Numbered from the stretch's first letter, positions 1-6,442 are shown. The stretch: DNA of 8,592 bases from Dehalococcoidales bacterium (GCA_020354275.1 CP070645.1:555307-563898), one strand, 5' to 3'. The notes: generated from the sequence alone by a model not told the origin. Made by a program: numbers and translations.

Positions 1-718
1 AGCTTGATTCATCACTGACCAGGAAGAGGACGACACTGGCGACATCCTCGGTGGTGCCTGTTCTTCTCAGGGGTATCTGGGCAGCGGCGAATCTCCTGAA
101 GTCTTCAAGATACATTCCCTCTCTGCGGGCGGCATTCCGTGTCATTTCGGTGTCGATGAAGTCCGGGGCGACGCAGTTAACATTGATGTTGTAATGCCCC
201 AGTTCCACTGCCAGTGCTTTAGTCAGACCTTCGATAGCGGCACTGGCGGCTGCATAGCTGGCCTGGCCGTGAGTCCCCAGACTGGCCGGAACCGGTGATG
301 ACAGATTGACAATCTTGCCGTAATTCTGCTCCACCATATGCTGCTGGGCAGCTTTAATACAGTGGAAGGTCCCTTTAAGCTGGACGGAAAGGGCGGATTC
401 CCATTCCTGCTCTGACATCTTGTGGAACGGGGAGTCCTTCCTTACGGCTGCATTATTAACCAGTATATCGACGCCGCCAAACCGTTGCCCCGCCTCCTCG
501 AACATTACCTCGACTTCCTGGCTCTGGGAGACATCGGCCTTTACCGCCAGTGCATCCCGCCCCATTTTCTTAAACTGTGCCGCAAGGTTCTCAACAAAGG
601 CGAAGTCGATATCGCTGACGACAACCCTGGCCCCTTCTTCAACCAATTTGGTGGCAATTGCCTTACCGATACCTTTGCCGGCACCGGTAACAACTGCCAC
701 CTTCTTCTCTAGTCTCAC
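1..718 (-). CDS. Short-chain dehydrogenase/reductase, C-terminus cut by window edge, atypical active site
   Basis: Classical SDR, Rossmann-fold NAD(P)-dependent oxidoreductase; 239 residues are visible and roughly the last 10-15 are off the left edge. Seen: cofactor motif TGAGKGIG (11-18), an acidic residue ending strand 2 (VVVSDID, D36) that favours NAD over NADP, NNAA (88-91), NLSS (138-141), Y155 and the VAPxFIDTEMT stretch (183-193). Odd: the catalytic motif reads YAAAS, so the position of the essential Lys (159) is Ser; the usual PG after VA is PD; Ser141 to Tyr155 is 14 residues rather than the usual 13. A GTG start at 718 is chosen because it begins exactly at the SDR N-terminus and has AGGGA six bases upstream; no in-frame ATG was found further up. 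It is the last visible gene of the Fe-S operon, 103 bases after the preceding stop. It could be a catalytically altered or structural SDR. Substrate unknown. Confidence 0.9.
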   Translation of the reverse strand, partial: MRLEKKVAVVTGAGKGIGKAIATKLVEEGARVVVSDIDFAFVENLAAQFKKMGRDALAVKADVSQSQEVEVMFEEAGQRFGGVDILVNNAAVRKDSPFHKMSEQEWESALSVQLKGTFHCIKAAQQHMVEQNYGKIVNLSSPVPASLGTHGQASYAAASAAIEGLTKALAVELGHYNINVNCVAPDFIDTEMTRNAARREGMYLEDFRRFAAAQIPLRRTGTTEDVASVVLFLVSDESS

Positions 719-821
719 CTGACTTCCCTGACAGCCGGTAGTCTTGAGAAAATACGCGATAACCCGATTCCTGGTCGTGGTATCAGTGTCACCATTACCC
801 CTGCTACCAGACTGCCCGTAA

Positions 822-1442
822 CTACAGTTTCTTCATAGAAAACTCACAGTAGTCGTCTTTATTGGTAGATGCTACCATGGTATTGAGGGTATCAATCTCA
901 AGGTCTCTGTTTAATGTTTCCAGGGCCTTAAGGCAAGCATTCTGGCAGGTCATAAGGTTGGCTACTTCATCACCGCACTTGTCCTTTATCTTGCTGAATA
1001 GCAGGCACTGGGGCACCCTGAAGGCCAGTTCGTACTGATTATTGAGGGTAACCGGCAGCTTGAGGAATTCCTGGGTGCTCAGGTAGGCTATTTCAGCAAA
1101 CCGTTGCAGTACATGGGGGAAGAGCATGAACTGCTCACCACTGCGGTCGATCGATTCCAGCACCATTTCGATAGTGCGGTCTGAGTATTCCTCTCCCAGC
1201 TGTATCGTCTTTCTCATCCAGTTCTGGCCGTATTCCTCAAAGATACCTTTGGCTATTTTCTCTACTTCGCTTTTATCCTTACCGCTGATGGCATCGGCCA
1301 GTTTGGTGGCTACCGTATCAGGGTTAAACTCGTCGCGGAGTAGCTGGATCATGTCCTCATTGAGATCAAAGGAGTATGGCCGGGGAGCAACAAATAGGGG
1401 ATACTGCGCTTCCTTCAGTTCTTTAAAATAGTCTTCTGCCAT
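822..1442 (-). CDS. Cys-containing 206-residue protein of uncertain family (possibly ATC-hydrolase-like)
   Basis: Not securely recognised. It is a soluble 206-residue protein, mostly helical by composition, with no signal peptide or membrane segment. All five cysteines lie in the C-terminal third: C146, C156, C166, C170 and C199, with a CQNAC pair (166-170) and a terminal DDYCEF (197-201). The layout of a Cys after VP, a CxxxC pair in a helix, then a closing 'gd-x-C-x-F' strand resembles proteins annotated as L-2-amino-thiazoline-4-carboxylic acid hydrolase-like or DUF6125 in anaerobes; this is from memory and unproven. The cysteines could bind metal or take part in redox chemistry. It has a strong SD (AGGAGGT), part of which follows the TAG stop of the ferredoxin gene, so translation is probably coupled. 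Its place between a ferredoxin and an SDR suggests a role in the same pathway. Confidence 0.8.
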   Translation of the reverse strand: MAEDYFKELKEAQYPLFVAPRPYSFDLNEDMIQLLRDEFNPDTVATKLADAISGKDKSEVEKIAKGIFEEYGQNWMRKTIQLGEEYSDRTIEMVLESIDRSGEQFMLFPHVLQRFAEIAYLSTQEFLKLPVTLNNQYELAFRVPQCLLFSKIKDKCGDEVANLMTCQNACLKALETLNRDLEIDTLNTMVASTNKDDYCEFSMKKL

Positions 1443-1451
1443 TATTACCTC

Positions 1452-1745
1452 CTAAGGCTCCTCGATTTTGATGGCGTCCACCGGACAGATCTCAATGCAC
1501 TTGTCGCACAATATGCACTTGTCCCGGCGGCTGGCCGTGATCACATAATTACCGTCAATCCTGGGGTCCATTTCCTTCAGTCTCTCTTCCTTGGACATGA
1601 CCCGTGTTACGTGGAACACGGCGTTGGGACAGATCTGCAAGCACTTCTTGCACAGGAAAGGGACGGTGCATTTCTGTAAATCGACACTGATCTTAGGATA
1701 TTTCCTCCCCAGAACTAGCTGGGGCATTCTACTTAATGGGCTCAT
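1452..1745 (-). CDS. Two-cluster 4Fe-4S ferredoxin-type protein
   Basis: Small electron carrier of 97 residues. Two Cys motifs are visible. The first, starting at C26, is expanded (C-x5-C-x2-C-x3-CP, CTVPFLCKKCLQICP). The second is canonical (CILCDKCIEICP) near the C-terminus. They are separated by a roughly 35-residue polar insert rich in K, E and R, longer than in classical clostridial 2[4Fe-4S] ferredoxins. Start: ATG at 1745 is preferred because GGAGGT lies six bases upstream and the ATG overlaps the TAA of the preceding gene by one base (TAATG), a typical translational-coupling arrangement. A GTG two codons earlier (1751) would be in frame but sits next to the SD. It probably relays electrons between the large Fe-S protein or the flavoprotein encoded upstream and a partner enzyme. 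It could equally be an integral subunit of a complex rather than a free ferredoxin. Confidence 0.92.
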   Translation of the reverse strand: MSPLSRMPQLVLGRKYPKISVDLQKCTVPFLCKKCLQICPNAVFHVTRVMSKEERLKEMDPRIDGNYVITASRRDKCILCDKCIEICPVDAIKIEEP

Positions 1746-2608
1746 TACCACACCTCCGCTAAAGCTGGTATCTTGGTCCTGTCAAACAGGGTAATCGCAC
1801 CCCGGGGACAACCTGTTTGACACAAACCACACCCGTAGCACTTAAACTGGTCGATATTGGCCTTCTGGCTGGTAACCTCAAACTTAAGAGCTCCGAACTG
1901 GCAGCGCGACGCGCAGATACCGCAGCCATTACACTTGTCATAGTCAGCCTGGGCTACCCAGTGGCTCTTCATTGACCCCAGGCCGAAATCAACCGCACTT
2001 CTTATCGCTCCGCAATCGGGATAGTCACACTGGCAGAAACCGCCGATATAAGGCGCCCCGAAAAGCATCAGAATGTGGACGAATCCCCTCTTATCCATCA
2101 GGTGGTTCCATTCCTTGGCTTCGTCGACATTAACGAATTTGACGCCACCCTTGTACCTTTCCGGCCACCGCTCCCACTTGAGCATACCGACGCCCATACC
2201 CATGCAGGTATATTCCATCTCGTTTCTCTCGTCGATAGCTCTGGCCCCTTTGCGGCAAATGCAGGCAATAAGGCCGATGGGAGAACAGAGTTCCAGCACC
2301 CTATCGGCATCTTCCAGCGGAACAACCTGGCTGGGCTGGCCTCCTCTCTTACTCCTTTCCTGCAGTATTGGCAGGATCCGGGCAGCCTCCTCGCCGTTGC
2401 CTTCTTCAATGGCTCTCGTCAGGTCTGCCTGGGTGGGGCCTTCCCTCCGTTCCGGCCGGGCGCCTGTCTCTGGTCCTGCCTCAGCCCCAGCGTATCCTTC
2501 TCCTGGCAGCCTGAGCTTATACATATTGCGGGCATAGTTATAAGGGTTTAGGTACCATAGCCCATTGCCATGTTCAGGAGCCCCGTATTCATCACATAAC
2601 CAACACAT
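1745..2608 (-). CDS. 4Fe-4S dicluster protein with additional Cys-rich middle domain
   Basis: Cytoplasmic Fe-S protein of 287 residues, 17 of them Cys. C-terminal ferredoxin domain: C226-x2-C229-x2-C232-x3-C236 and C257-x2-C260-x2-C263-x3-C267-P, two clean [4Fe-4S] sites. The middle domain (about 108-200) carries CICR (116-119), a Cys at 135, a GFVH-like strand and CQCDYPDC (192-199). This order (CxCR, single Cys, 'GxVH', Cys-rich turn) recalls ferredoxin-fused proteins of anaerobes with an extra metal-binding module; that comparison is from memory. The N-terminus begins MCWLC (C2, C5), followed by a low-complexity G/A/E/P/R linker at about 38-62 that looks disordered. ATG 2608 has AGGAGG just upstream. 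The gene is 41 bases downstream of the flavoprotein gene and overlaps the small ferredoxin by one base, so all three probably form one electron-transfer unit. Its precise partner is unknown. Confidence 0.9.
   Translation of the reverse strand: MCWLCDEYGAPEHGNGLWYLNPYNYARNMYKLRLPGEGYAGAEAGPETGARPERREGPTQADLTRAIEEGNGEEAARILPILQERSKRGGQPSQVVPLEDADRVLELCSPIGLIACICRKGARAIDERNEMEYTCMGMGVGMLKWERWPERYKGGVKFVNVDEAKEWNHLMDKRGFVHILMLFGAPYIGGFCQCDYPDCGAIRSAVDFGLGSMKSHWVAQADYDKCNGCGICASRCQFGALKFEVTSQKANIDQFKCYGCGLCQTGCPRGAITLFDRTKIPALAEVW
1752..1757 (-). promoter_or_regulatory. Ribosome binding site deciding the ferredoxin start
   Basis: GGAGGT on the minus strand lies inside the last codons of the upstream 4Fe-4S gene, six bases before ATG 1745. 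This spacing favours ATG 1745 over the GTG at 1751 and implies coupled translation of the two Fe-S proteins. Confidence 0.75.
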
Positions 2609-2649
2609 ATCTCCCTCCTAATATATTTTATTAACACTGTCTTCTGTTA

Positions 2650-4239
2650 TTACAGTAGTCGGTAGGCGGTCTCACAGCAAAGCTGACCGCGCTCGAAGAT
2701 GCAGTTAGCGCACATCCGGCAGTTCAGGCATCGTTTGGCCTCCTCAACGGCTTGCCAGTCGGTGTAGCCCAGGTCCACCTCGTTGAAGGTGCGCGTTGCT
2801 TCTTTGGAAATCAGGCGGGGCATTTCCCAGCGGTCTTTGCGGATGAAGTATTCCGGGATTTGTTCCGCCTTGATGGTGAGGATTTCCCGGGATTCCCTGG
2901 GCACCGAGACCGGTATTCCGCTCAGGTACTGGTCAATGGCGATGGCGGCTCTGCGACCGGCAGCCATAGAATCGGTTACCGTACCACCCGTGGCCGAGAT
3001 GTCGCCGGCGGCAAAAATCCCGGGGACATTGGTCTGCTGGGTCTGCTCGTTGACCACCAGACCGCCCCGGTTGTTTATATCAAGTGATTCCGCCACTATA
3101 CCGGTGTTATCCGGGGCCTGACCGATGGCGATAATCACCGCATCGGCATCCACCGAGTAATCGCTACCGGGGCCTTCCACCAGGGTCCATTGGATTGCAC
3201 CCTGACTATCTAACTGGGTAGATGACACCCGTTTGAAGTCTATCCCGCTGACCCGGGGACCGTCTTTGGTGACGAACTGCTGCGGGGCTAGTGAAGGATG
3301 CATGTGCACCCCCTCACTCTCCGCTGTGTCAATTTCCCAGGTGAAGGCCGGCATGTCTGCCCGGCACTCCAGGCAGGCAACATGCACCTCGTCAGCACCG
3401 AGCCTGAGCGCGGTCCGGGCAACATCAGTAGCCACGGCACCTCCGCCGATTACCCATACCTTACCCCTGAGCGATGATAATTGCCCCGTTTTAGACTGCT
3501 TCAAGAATGGCAGAGCCGGGTAGATACCACCTAAGTCTGCTCCTGGTATACGTAGTTCGGCACTCTTCTGGTTACCGATGGCGACCAGTATCGCCTGATA
3601 ACCCTGCTGCCATAAACCAGCCAGGCTTAAATCCTTGCCGATGCGGATATTGCAGTGGATCCTGACTCCCAGTGCCTTTATATAGTCAATATCTGCCTGG
3701 ACGGCCTTCAGAGGCAGGATAAATTCGGGTATCGCTGATGAGAGTATTCCCCCGGCTATTGGGGAAGCTTCGTATATGGTGGCCCCATACCCCTTTTTGG
3801 CCAGGTCATGGGCTGCCGTCAGGCCGGCTGGCCCGGAACCTATAATGGCTACCTTTTCCTCTCTGGTTCTGGGCACGGGTGATGGTCTTTCGCTGTCCCC
3901 GTGGTCAGCAGCATACCGCTTCAGCCATTCAATAGCCACCGGGCTATCAATAACCTTGCGGTTGCATTCTGCTTCGCAGGGGTGGTGACAGACACGCCCG
4001 CAGACAGATGGCAAGGGGTTGCTTTCTCTGATGATAGATAGCGCCTCTTTAGCATTGCCCTGGGTGATGGCTATTATATAGTTAGGGATATCCATGTTTA
4101 AGGGACAGGCTGCCTCGCAGGGCGAAAGCTTGCCTACCTCGGGCCAGCACCTCTCCACGTGGATGTAAGCCGGTATCTCACGTCTCTCCTGCCAGTAGGT
4201 TTTGTAACTGATATTTACCGATGGTATCCCTGTAACCAT
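2650..4239 (-). CDS. GltD/DPYD_N-type FAD- and NAD(P)-dependent oxidoreductase with Fe-S clusters
   Basis: Flavoprotein of 529 residues related to the glutamate synthase small subunit, the dihydropyrimidine dehydrogenase N-terminal half and AegA-like proteins. Domains in order: an N-terminal Fe-S helical domain (about 25-110) with CEAAC (41-45) and CGRVCHHPCEAEC (80-92); an FAD site GSGPAG (134-139); an NAD(P) site GGGAVATD (265-272); and the FAD-closing AGDISATGG (411-419). A C-terminal extension ends in CLNCRMCANC (504-513) and CC (521-522), an additional cluster site absent from plain GltD. It should move electrons between NAD(P)H and Fe-S partners; no GltB-type large subunit is nearby, so it is unlikely to be glutamate synthase. 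ATG 4239 is chosen because GAGGAGGG precedes it; an in-frame TTG at 4266 lies upstream of that SD. It is the first gene of the minus-strand operon, followed by two Fe-S protein genes. Confidence 0.92.
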   Translation of the reverse strand: MVTGIPSVNISYKTYWQERREIPAYIHVERCWPEVGKLSPCEAACPLNMDIPNYIIAITQGNAKEALSIIRESNPLPSVCGRVCHHPCEAECNRKVIDSPVAIEWLKRYAADHGDSERPSPVPRTREEKVAIIGSGPAGLTAAHDLAKKGYGATIYEASPIAGGILSSAIPEFILPLKAVQADIDYIKALGVRIHCNIRIGKDLSLAGLWQQGYQAILVAIGNQKSAELRIPGADLGGIYPALPFLKQSKTGQLSSLRGKVWVIGGGAVATDVARTALRLGADEVHVACLECRADMPAFTWEIDTAESEGVHMHPSLAPQQFVTKDGPRVSGIDFKRVSSTQLDSQGAIQWTLVEGPGSDYSVDADAVIIAIGQAPDNTGIVAESLDINNRGGLVVNEQTQQTNVPGIFAAGDISATGGTVTDSMAAGRRAAIAIDQYLSGIPVSVPRESREILTIKAEQIPEYFIRKDRWEMPRLISKEATRTFNEVDLGYTDWQAVEEAKRCLNCRMCANCIFERGQLCCETAYRLL

Positions 4240-4249
4240 TTTTATAATC

Positions 4250-4255
4250 CCTCCT
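4250..4255 (-). promoter_or_regulatory. Ribosome binding site deciding the flavoprotein start
   Basis: AGGAGG on the minus strand, ten bases before ATG 4239. It lies downstream of the alternative TTG at 4266, so it supports the shorter 529-residue product. Confidence 0.7.
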
Positions 4256-4264
4256 CTGTGAATC

Positions 4265-4287
4265 AAAAAACGCGGCTTGCTGGCGTT
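4265..4287 (-). promoter_or_regulatory. Small leader hairpin followed by T run (possible attenuator)
   Basis: On the minus strand AACGC (4287-4283) can pair with GCGTT (4273-4269) around a nine-base loop, and the T run continues to 4265. It would lie in the 5' leader of the Fe-S operon, between the candidate promoter and the SD. The stem is only five base pairs, so it may be chance. Confidence 0.22.
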
Positions 4288-4304
4288 ATGGTATCATATA
4301 TATA
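4277..4304 (+). promoter_or_regulatory. Candidate promoter for the membrane-protein gene
   Basis: TTGCTG (4277-4282), a 16-base spacer and TATATA (4299-4304) fit a sigma-70-type promoter read rightwards. The expected leader to the TTG start at 4349 is short. The AT run allows other -10 placements, so the exact box is uncertain. Confidence 0.35.
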
Positions 4305-4329
4305 TCATAAACATTAGTATGGTTGTCAA
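4299..4329 (-). promoter_or_regulatory. Candidate promoter for the flavin/Fe-S operon
   Basis: A perfect TTGACA (4329-4324 on the minus strand) is followed by an AT-rich TATATATATA run. TATATA at 4304-4299 gives a 19-base spacer; GATATA at 4306-4301 gives 17. Transcription would begin near 4292, about 50 bases before the flavoprotein ATG. The same TATATA serves the candidate promoter on the other strand. Confidence 0.45.
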
Positions 4330-4348
4330 ACTGACTGGATGGTGAAAT

Positions 4349-4864
4349 TTGCGTACCCGCCAGACCGCGGTTTCCTCGAACATGGGTTTCTACTGGGGAT
4401 ACATCTTACTACCCCTGCTTATTTTTTTCTTCTCAGTAATTGCCGTTGTCTACTTCTACCGTCTGCTACCGGTAGAGGTTGCCTACCGTTTCCTGTCTGA
4501 TGGCTCTCCGGATAGATGGTTACCCCGCAGCACGGTTATTCTCTGGGTGGTTCTGCCGCAGCTAATTATGGTGATACTGGCGGTTTTGATTACCTGGGGG
4601 ATAACCAGACTGGCAGTTAGGTTCCGGGCACCGGACAGCAATGGAACAGCACCGCAGGGAATGCTGAAGATTATGGGGAATATGGTGGCTTTGCCTCAGA
4701 CCATACTTCTCTTTGCAATGCTCGATATTTTCAGCTACAATGCATACCAGGTACACCTGTTACCCCTGTGGGTAAACGCGGTGGTTGTTATGGGGCTGGG
4801 GGGTATTATCCTGGGCATATCTTTTATCAGGGCCATACGGCAGACCTGGATAGCAAGCCAGTAG
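4349..4864 (+). CDS. Four-helix membrane protein with DUF1648-like segment
   Basis: Small integral membrane protein of 171 residues. Hydrophobic segments lie at about 15-37, 62-84, 112-129 and 140-162. After the first helix the sequence RLLPVEVAYRFLSDGSPDRW (38-57) matches the DUF1648 style, in which a proline and a 'G-x-PD-x-W' turn lie between two helices. DUF1648 is found in small membrane proteins and SdpI-like immunity or regulatory proteins; no specific function can be given here. Start: a TGA stop sits two codons before the TTG at 4349, and a GGATGG sequence precedes that TTG, so TTG is possible; ATG at 4382 (residue 12) is the alternative but has no clear SD. Both start just before the first helix. 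The gene is divergent from the Fe-S operon and followed by a weak terminator. Confidence 0.8.
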   Translation: MRTRQTAVSSNMGFYWGYILLPLLIFFFSVIAVVYFYRLLPVEVAYRFLSDGSPDRWLPRSTVILWVVLPQLIMVILAVLITWGITRLAVRFRAPDSNGTAPQGMLKIMGNMVALPQTILLFAMLDIFSYNAYQVHLLPLWVNAVVVMGLGGIILGISFIRAIRQTWIASQ

Positions 4865-4881
4865 GGCGGTATATATTTTAC

Positions 4882-4902
4882 ACCGGGTAACGCTGGTTTT
4901 TT
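4882..4902 (+). terminator. Weak intrinsic terminator after the membrane-protein gene
   Basis: ACCGG (4882-4886) and CTGGT (4893-4897) can form a five-pair stem with one G-T pair and a six-base loop, followed directly by a T run to 4902. It sits 18 bases after the stop of the membrane-protein gene. The stem is short, so efficiency is doubtful. Confidence 0.42.
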
Positions 4903-4960
4903 AATTCAATGATAAGCGTGATTGGGGATTACCTTTTCATTCTTAATACTGAAAACGGCA

Positions 4961-4966
4961 GGGAGG
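4961..4966 (+). promoter_or_regulatory. Ribosome binding site deciding the glycyl-tRNA synthetase start
   Basis: GGGAGG lies six bases before GTG 4973. It supports that GTG over an in-frame TTG at 4922, which would add 17 residues not needed for the synthetase fold and has no SD. Confidence 0.75.
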
Positions 4967-4972
4967 AATACA

Positions 4973-6343
4973 GTGAGTGAACGAACACCGGCCGGGGTTG
5001 ATATGGAGAAGATTGTGTCCCTCAGCCGGCGGCGGGGTTTTATTTTTCCCAGCAGTGAAATCTACGGGGGATTATCCAGCTGCTGGGACTACGGCCCGCT
5101 GGGTGTGGAACTAAAGCGGAATGTTAAGGAAGCCTGGTGGAATGCTGTCGTCCGTGAACGTGACGATGTTGTCGGCATAGATGCCAGTATCCTAATGCAT
5201 CCCAGGGTCTGGGAAGCCAGCGGGCACCTGGAAGGGTTTTCTGATCCCTTGAGGGAGTGTAGGAACTGCCATCAGAGGTGGCGTGCTGATGAACTCAAGG
5301 AGGACCAATGCCCTGACTGCGGGGGCGGATTAACCGCAGCCCGGCAATTTAACCTGATGTTCAAGACCTTCATGGGCCCGGTTGAGGACGAGGCCAGCAC
5401 GGTCTACCTGCGCCCGGAGACGGCGCAGGGCATGTTCGTCAACTTCCAGAATGTACTTAGCACCACGCGAAAGCGGCTCCCCTTTGGTATTGCCCAGATT
5501 GGTAAGGCCTTCCGCAATGAGATTACCACCGGCAACTTTATCTTCCGCAGCCGGGAGTTTGAAATAATGGAGGTCGAGTTCTTTGTCAAACCCGGTACCG
5601 ATGAGAAATGGTTTGACTACTGGCTGGAGGAACGCCTTAACTGGCATGTGAAACTGGGAATTAAGAGAGAGAACCTTCGCTTTCGAGAGCATGACAAGGA
5701 GGAACTATCTCACTATTCTCGAAGGACTGTTGATATCAACTATCTGTTTCCCATGGGCTGGGCCGAGCTGGAGGGTATTGCCAACCGAGGTGACTTTGAC
5801 TTGACTCAACATGAGAAGTTCAGCGGCAAGGAGATGACCTACTTCGATGATGAAGCGAAGGAGCATATTACGCCTTGTGTAGTTGAACCGGCGTTGGGTG
5901 TGGACAGGACAGTCCTGGCCTTCCTCTGTGACGCCTATGATGAGGAACAGGACAAGGATGAGCTTAGAGTGGTGCTGCGTTTCCATCCTGATCTGGCCCC
6001 TTTCAAGGTAGCGGTATTGCCGCTTAGCCGGCGTGAGCCGCTGGTGAAGGCGGCCACCGATATCTATGCCGACCTGCGCCAGCACTGGATGGTGGCTTAT
6101 GACGACGCCCAGAGCATCGGTCGCCGTTACCGCCGGCAGGATGAGATTGGTACCCCATTCTGTATTACCATTGACTTCCAGTCACTGGAGGACAATCAGG
6201 TAACTATCAGGGAACGGGACTCCATGAACCAGATACGTGTCCCCATAGCCGAACTCCAGAAGACCCTGGCAGCTAAGCTGACCGGCGAGGACTTATTCGT
6301 CCTGCCCGAAGGCGGGCAGGTGTGGAAGGTAGAGAAGGAATAA
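4973..6343 (+). CDS. glyS: Glycyl-tRNA synthetase, single-chain (alpha2) class II type
   Basis: Charges tRNA-Gly with glycine in the cytoplasm, using ATP. The 456 residues match the length of bacterial homodimeric GlyRS (about 460) and not the split alpha2beta2 enzyme. Visible landmarks: N-terminal RRGFIFPSSEIYGG (20-33) and WDYGPLG (38-44); a zinc-ribbon insert with C96-x2-C99 and C113-x2-C116; LRPETAQG (146-153) of the glycine site; class II motif 2 FRNE (180-183) continuing to FRSREFEIMEVEFF; motif 3 GVDRTVLAFL (309-318). The C-terminal anticodon-binding domain (about 340-456) includes VLPL, the YDDAQSIGRRYRRQDEIGTP stretch and the TIRERDS strand. The domain set is complete and no key motif is missing. 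The 108-base upstream gap holds a weak terminator and no T-box core, so Gly-tRNA-responsive antitermination of the Firmicutes kind is not indicated. Confidence 0.97.
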   Translation: MSERTPAGVDMEKIVSLSRRRGFIFPSSEIYGGLSSCWDYGPLGVELKRNVKEAWWNAVVRERDDVVGIDASILMHPRVWEASGHLEGFSDPLRECRNCHQRWRADELKEDQCPDCGGGLTAARQFNLMFKTFMGPVEDEASTVYLRPETAQGMFVNFQNVLSTTRKRLPFGIAQIGKAFRNEITTGNFIFRSREFEIMEVEFFVKPGTDEKWFDYWLEERLNWHVKLGIKRENLRFREHDKEELSHYSRRTVDINYLFPMGWAELEGIANRGDFDLTQHEKFSGKEMTYFDDEAKEHITPCVVEPALGVDRTVLAFLCDAYDEEQDKDELRVVLRFHPDLAPFKVAVLPLSRREPLVKAATDIYADLRQHWMVAYDDAQSIGRRYRRQDEIGTPFCITIDFQSLEDNQVTIRERDSMNQIRVPIAELQKTLAAKLTGEDLFVLPEGGQVWKVEKE

Positions 6344-6393
6344 GTCCTCTCTCTTTAATAAAGGCAGAATGAGAGCGATCCAGGTAATCAAAA

Positions 6394-6423
6394 TCCCCCT
6401 TGTCCCCCTTTACAGAGGGGGAT
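6394..6423. repeat. Dispersed CCCCCTT-type palindromic repeat
   Basis: Two direct copies of TCCCCCTT (6394-6401 and 6403-6410) are followed by AGGGGGA (6416-6422), which can pair with the second copy around a six-base loop. The minus-strand translation gives PLCKGGQGGF, a peptide signature that I recall as a spurious product of intergenic repeats in many environmental bacterial genomes. It lies between glyS and the AT-rich acetyltransferase gene. The hairpin has no T run, so it is not a standard terminator, though it may shield the glyS mRNA 3' end. Confidence 0.65.
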
Positions 6424-6442
6424 CAGAATATTTAAGGCAACG

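Noticed and set aside
420..722. Two overlapping plus-strand reading frames near the left end
   Set aside because: They are antisense to the SDR, whose cofactor and NNAA motifs are unambiguous.
2073..2551. Long plus-strand reading frames of 154 and 158 residues
   Set aside because: They lie opposite the 4Fe-4S protein gene, whose Cys motifs, SD and operon position are clear. The plus-strand translations show no recognisable domain and are antisense shadows.
2650..4239. Glutamate synthase small subunit (gltD)
   Set aside because: No gltB neighbour is present. The C-terminal Cys extension and adjacent Fe-S genes indicate a different electron-transfer role, so no symbol was given.
4240..4266. 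Longer flavoprotein starting at TTG 4266
   Set aside because: The extension would translate through the strong SD that precedes ATG 4239.
4865..4972. T-box or other riboswitch upstream of glycyl-tRNA synthetase
   Set aside because: The T-box core AGGGTGG and specifier arrangement are absent and the region is too short. Only a weak terminator for the upstream gene is seen.
4922..4972. Longer glycyl-tRNA synthetase starting at TTG 4922
   Set aside because: The added residues are hydrophobic and unlike the family, and there is no SD; GGGAGG sits right before GTG 4973.
6394..6423. CRISPR-like repeat or standard terminator
   Set aside because: There are only two short copies one base apart with no spacers, and the hairpin is not followed by a T run.
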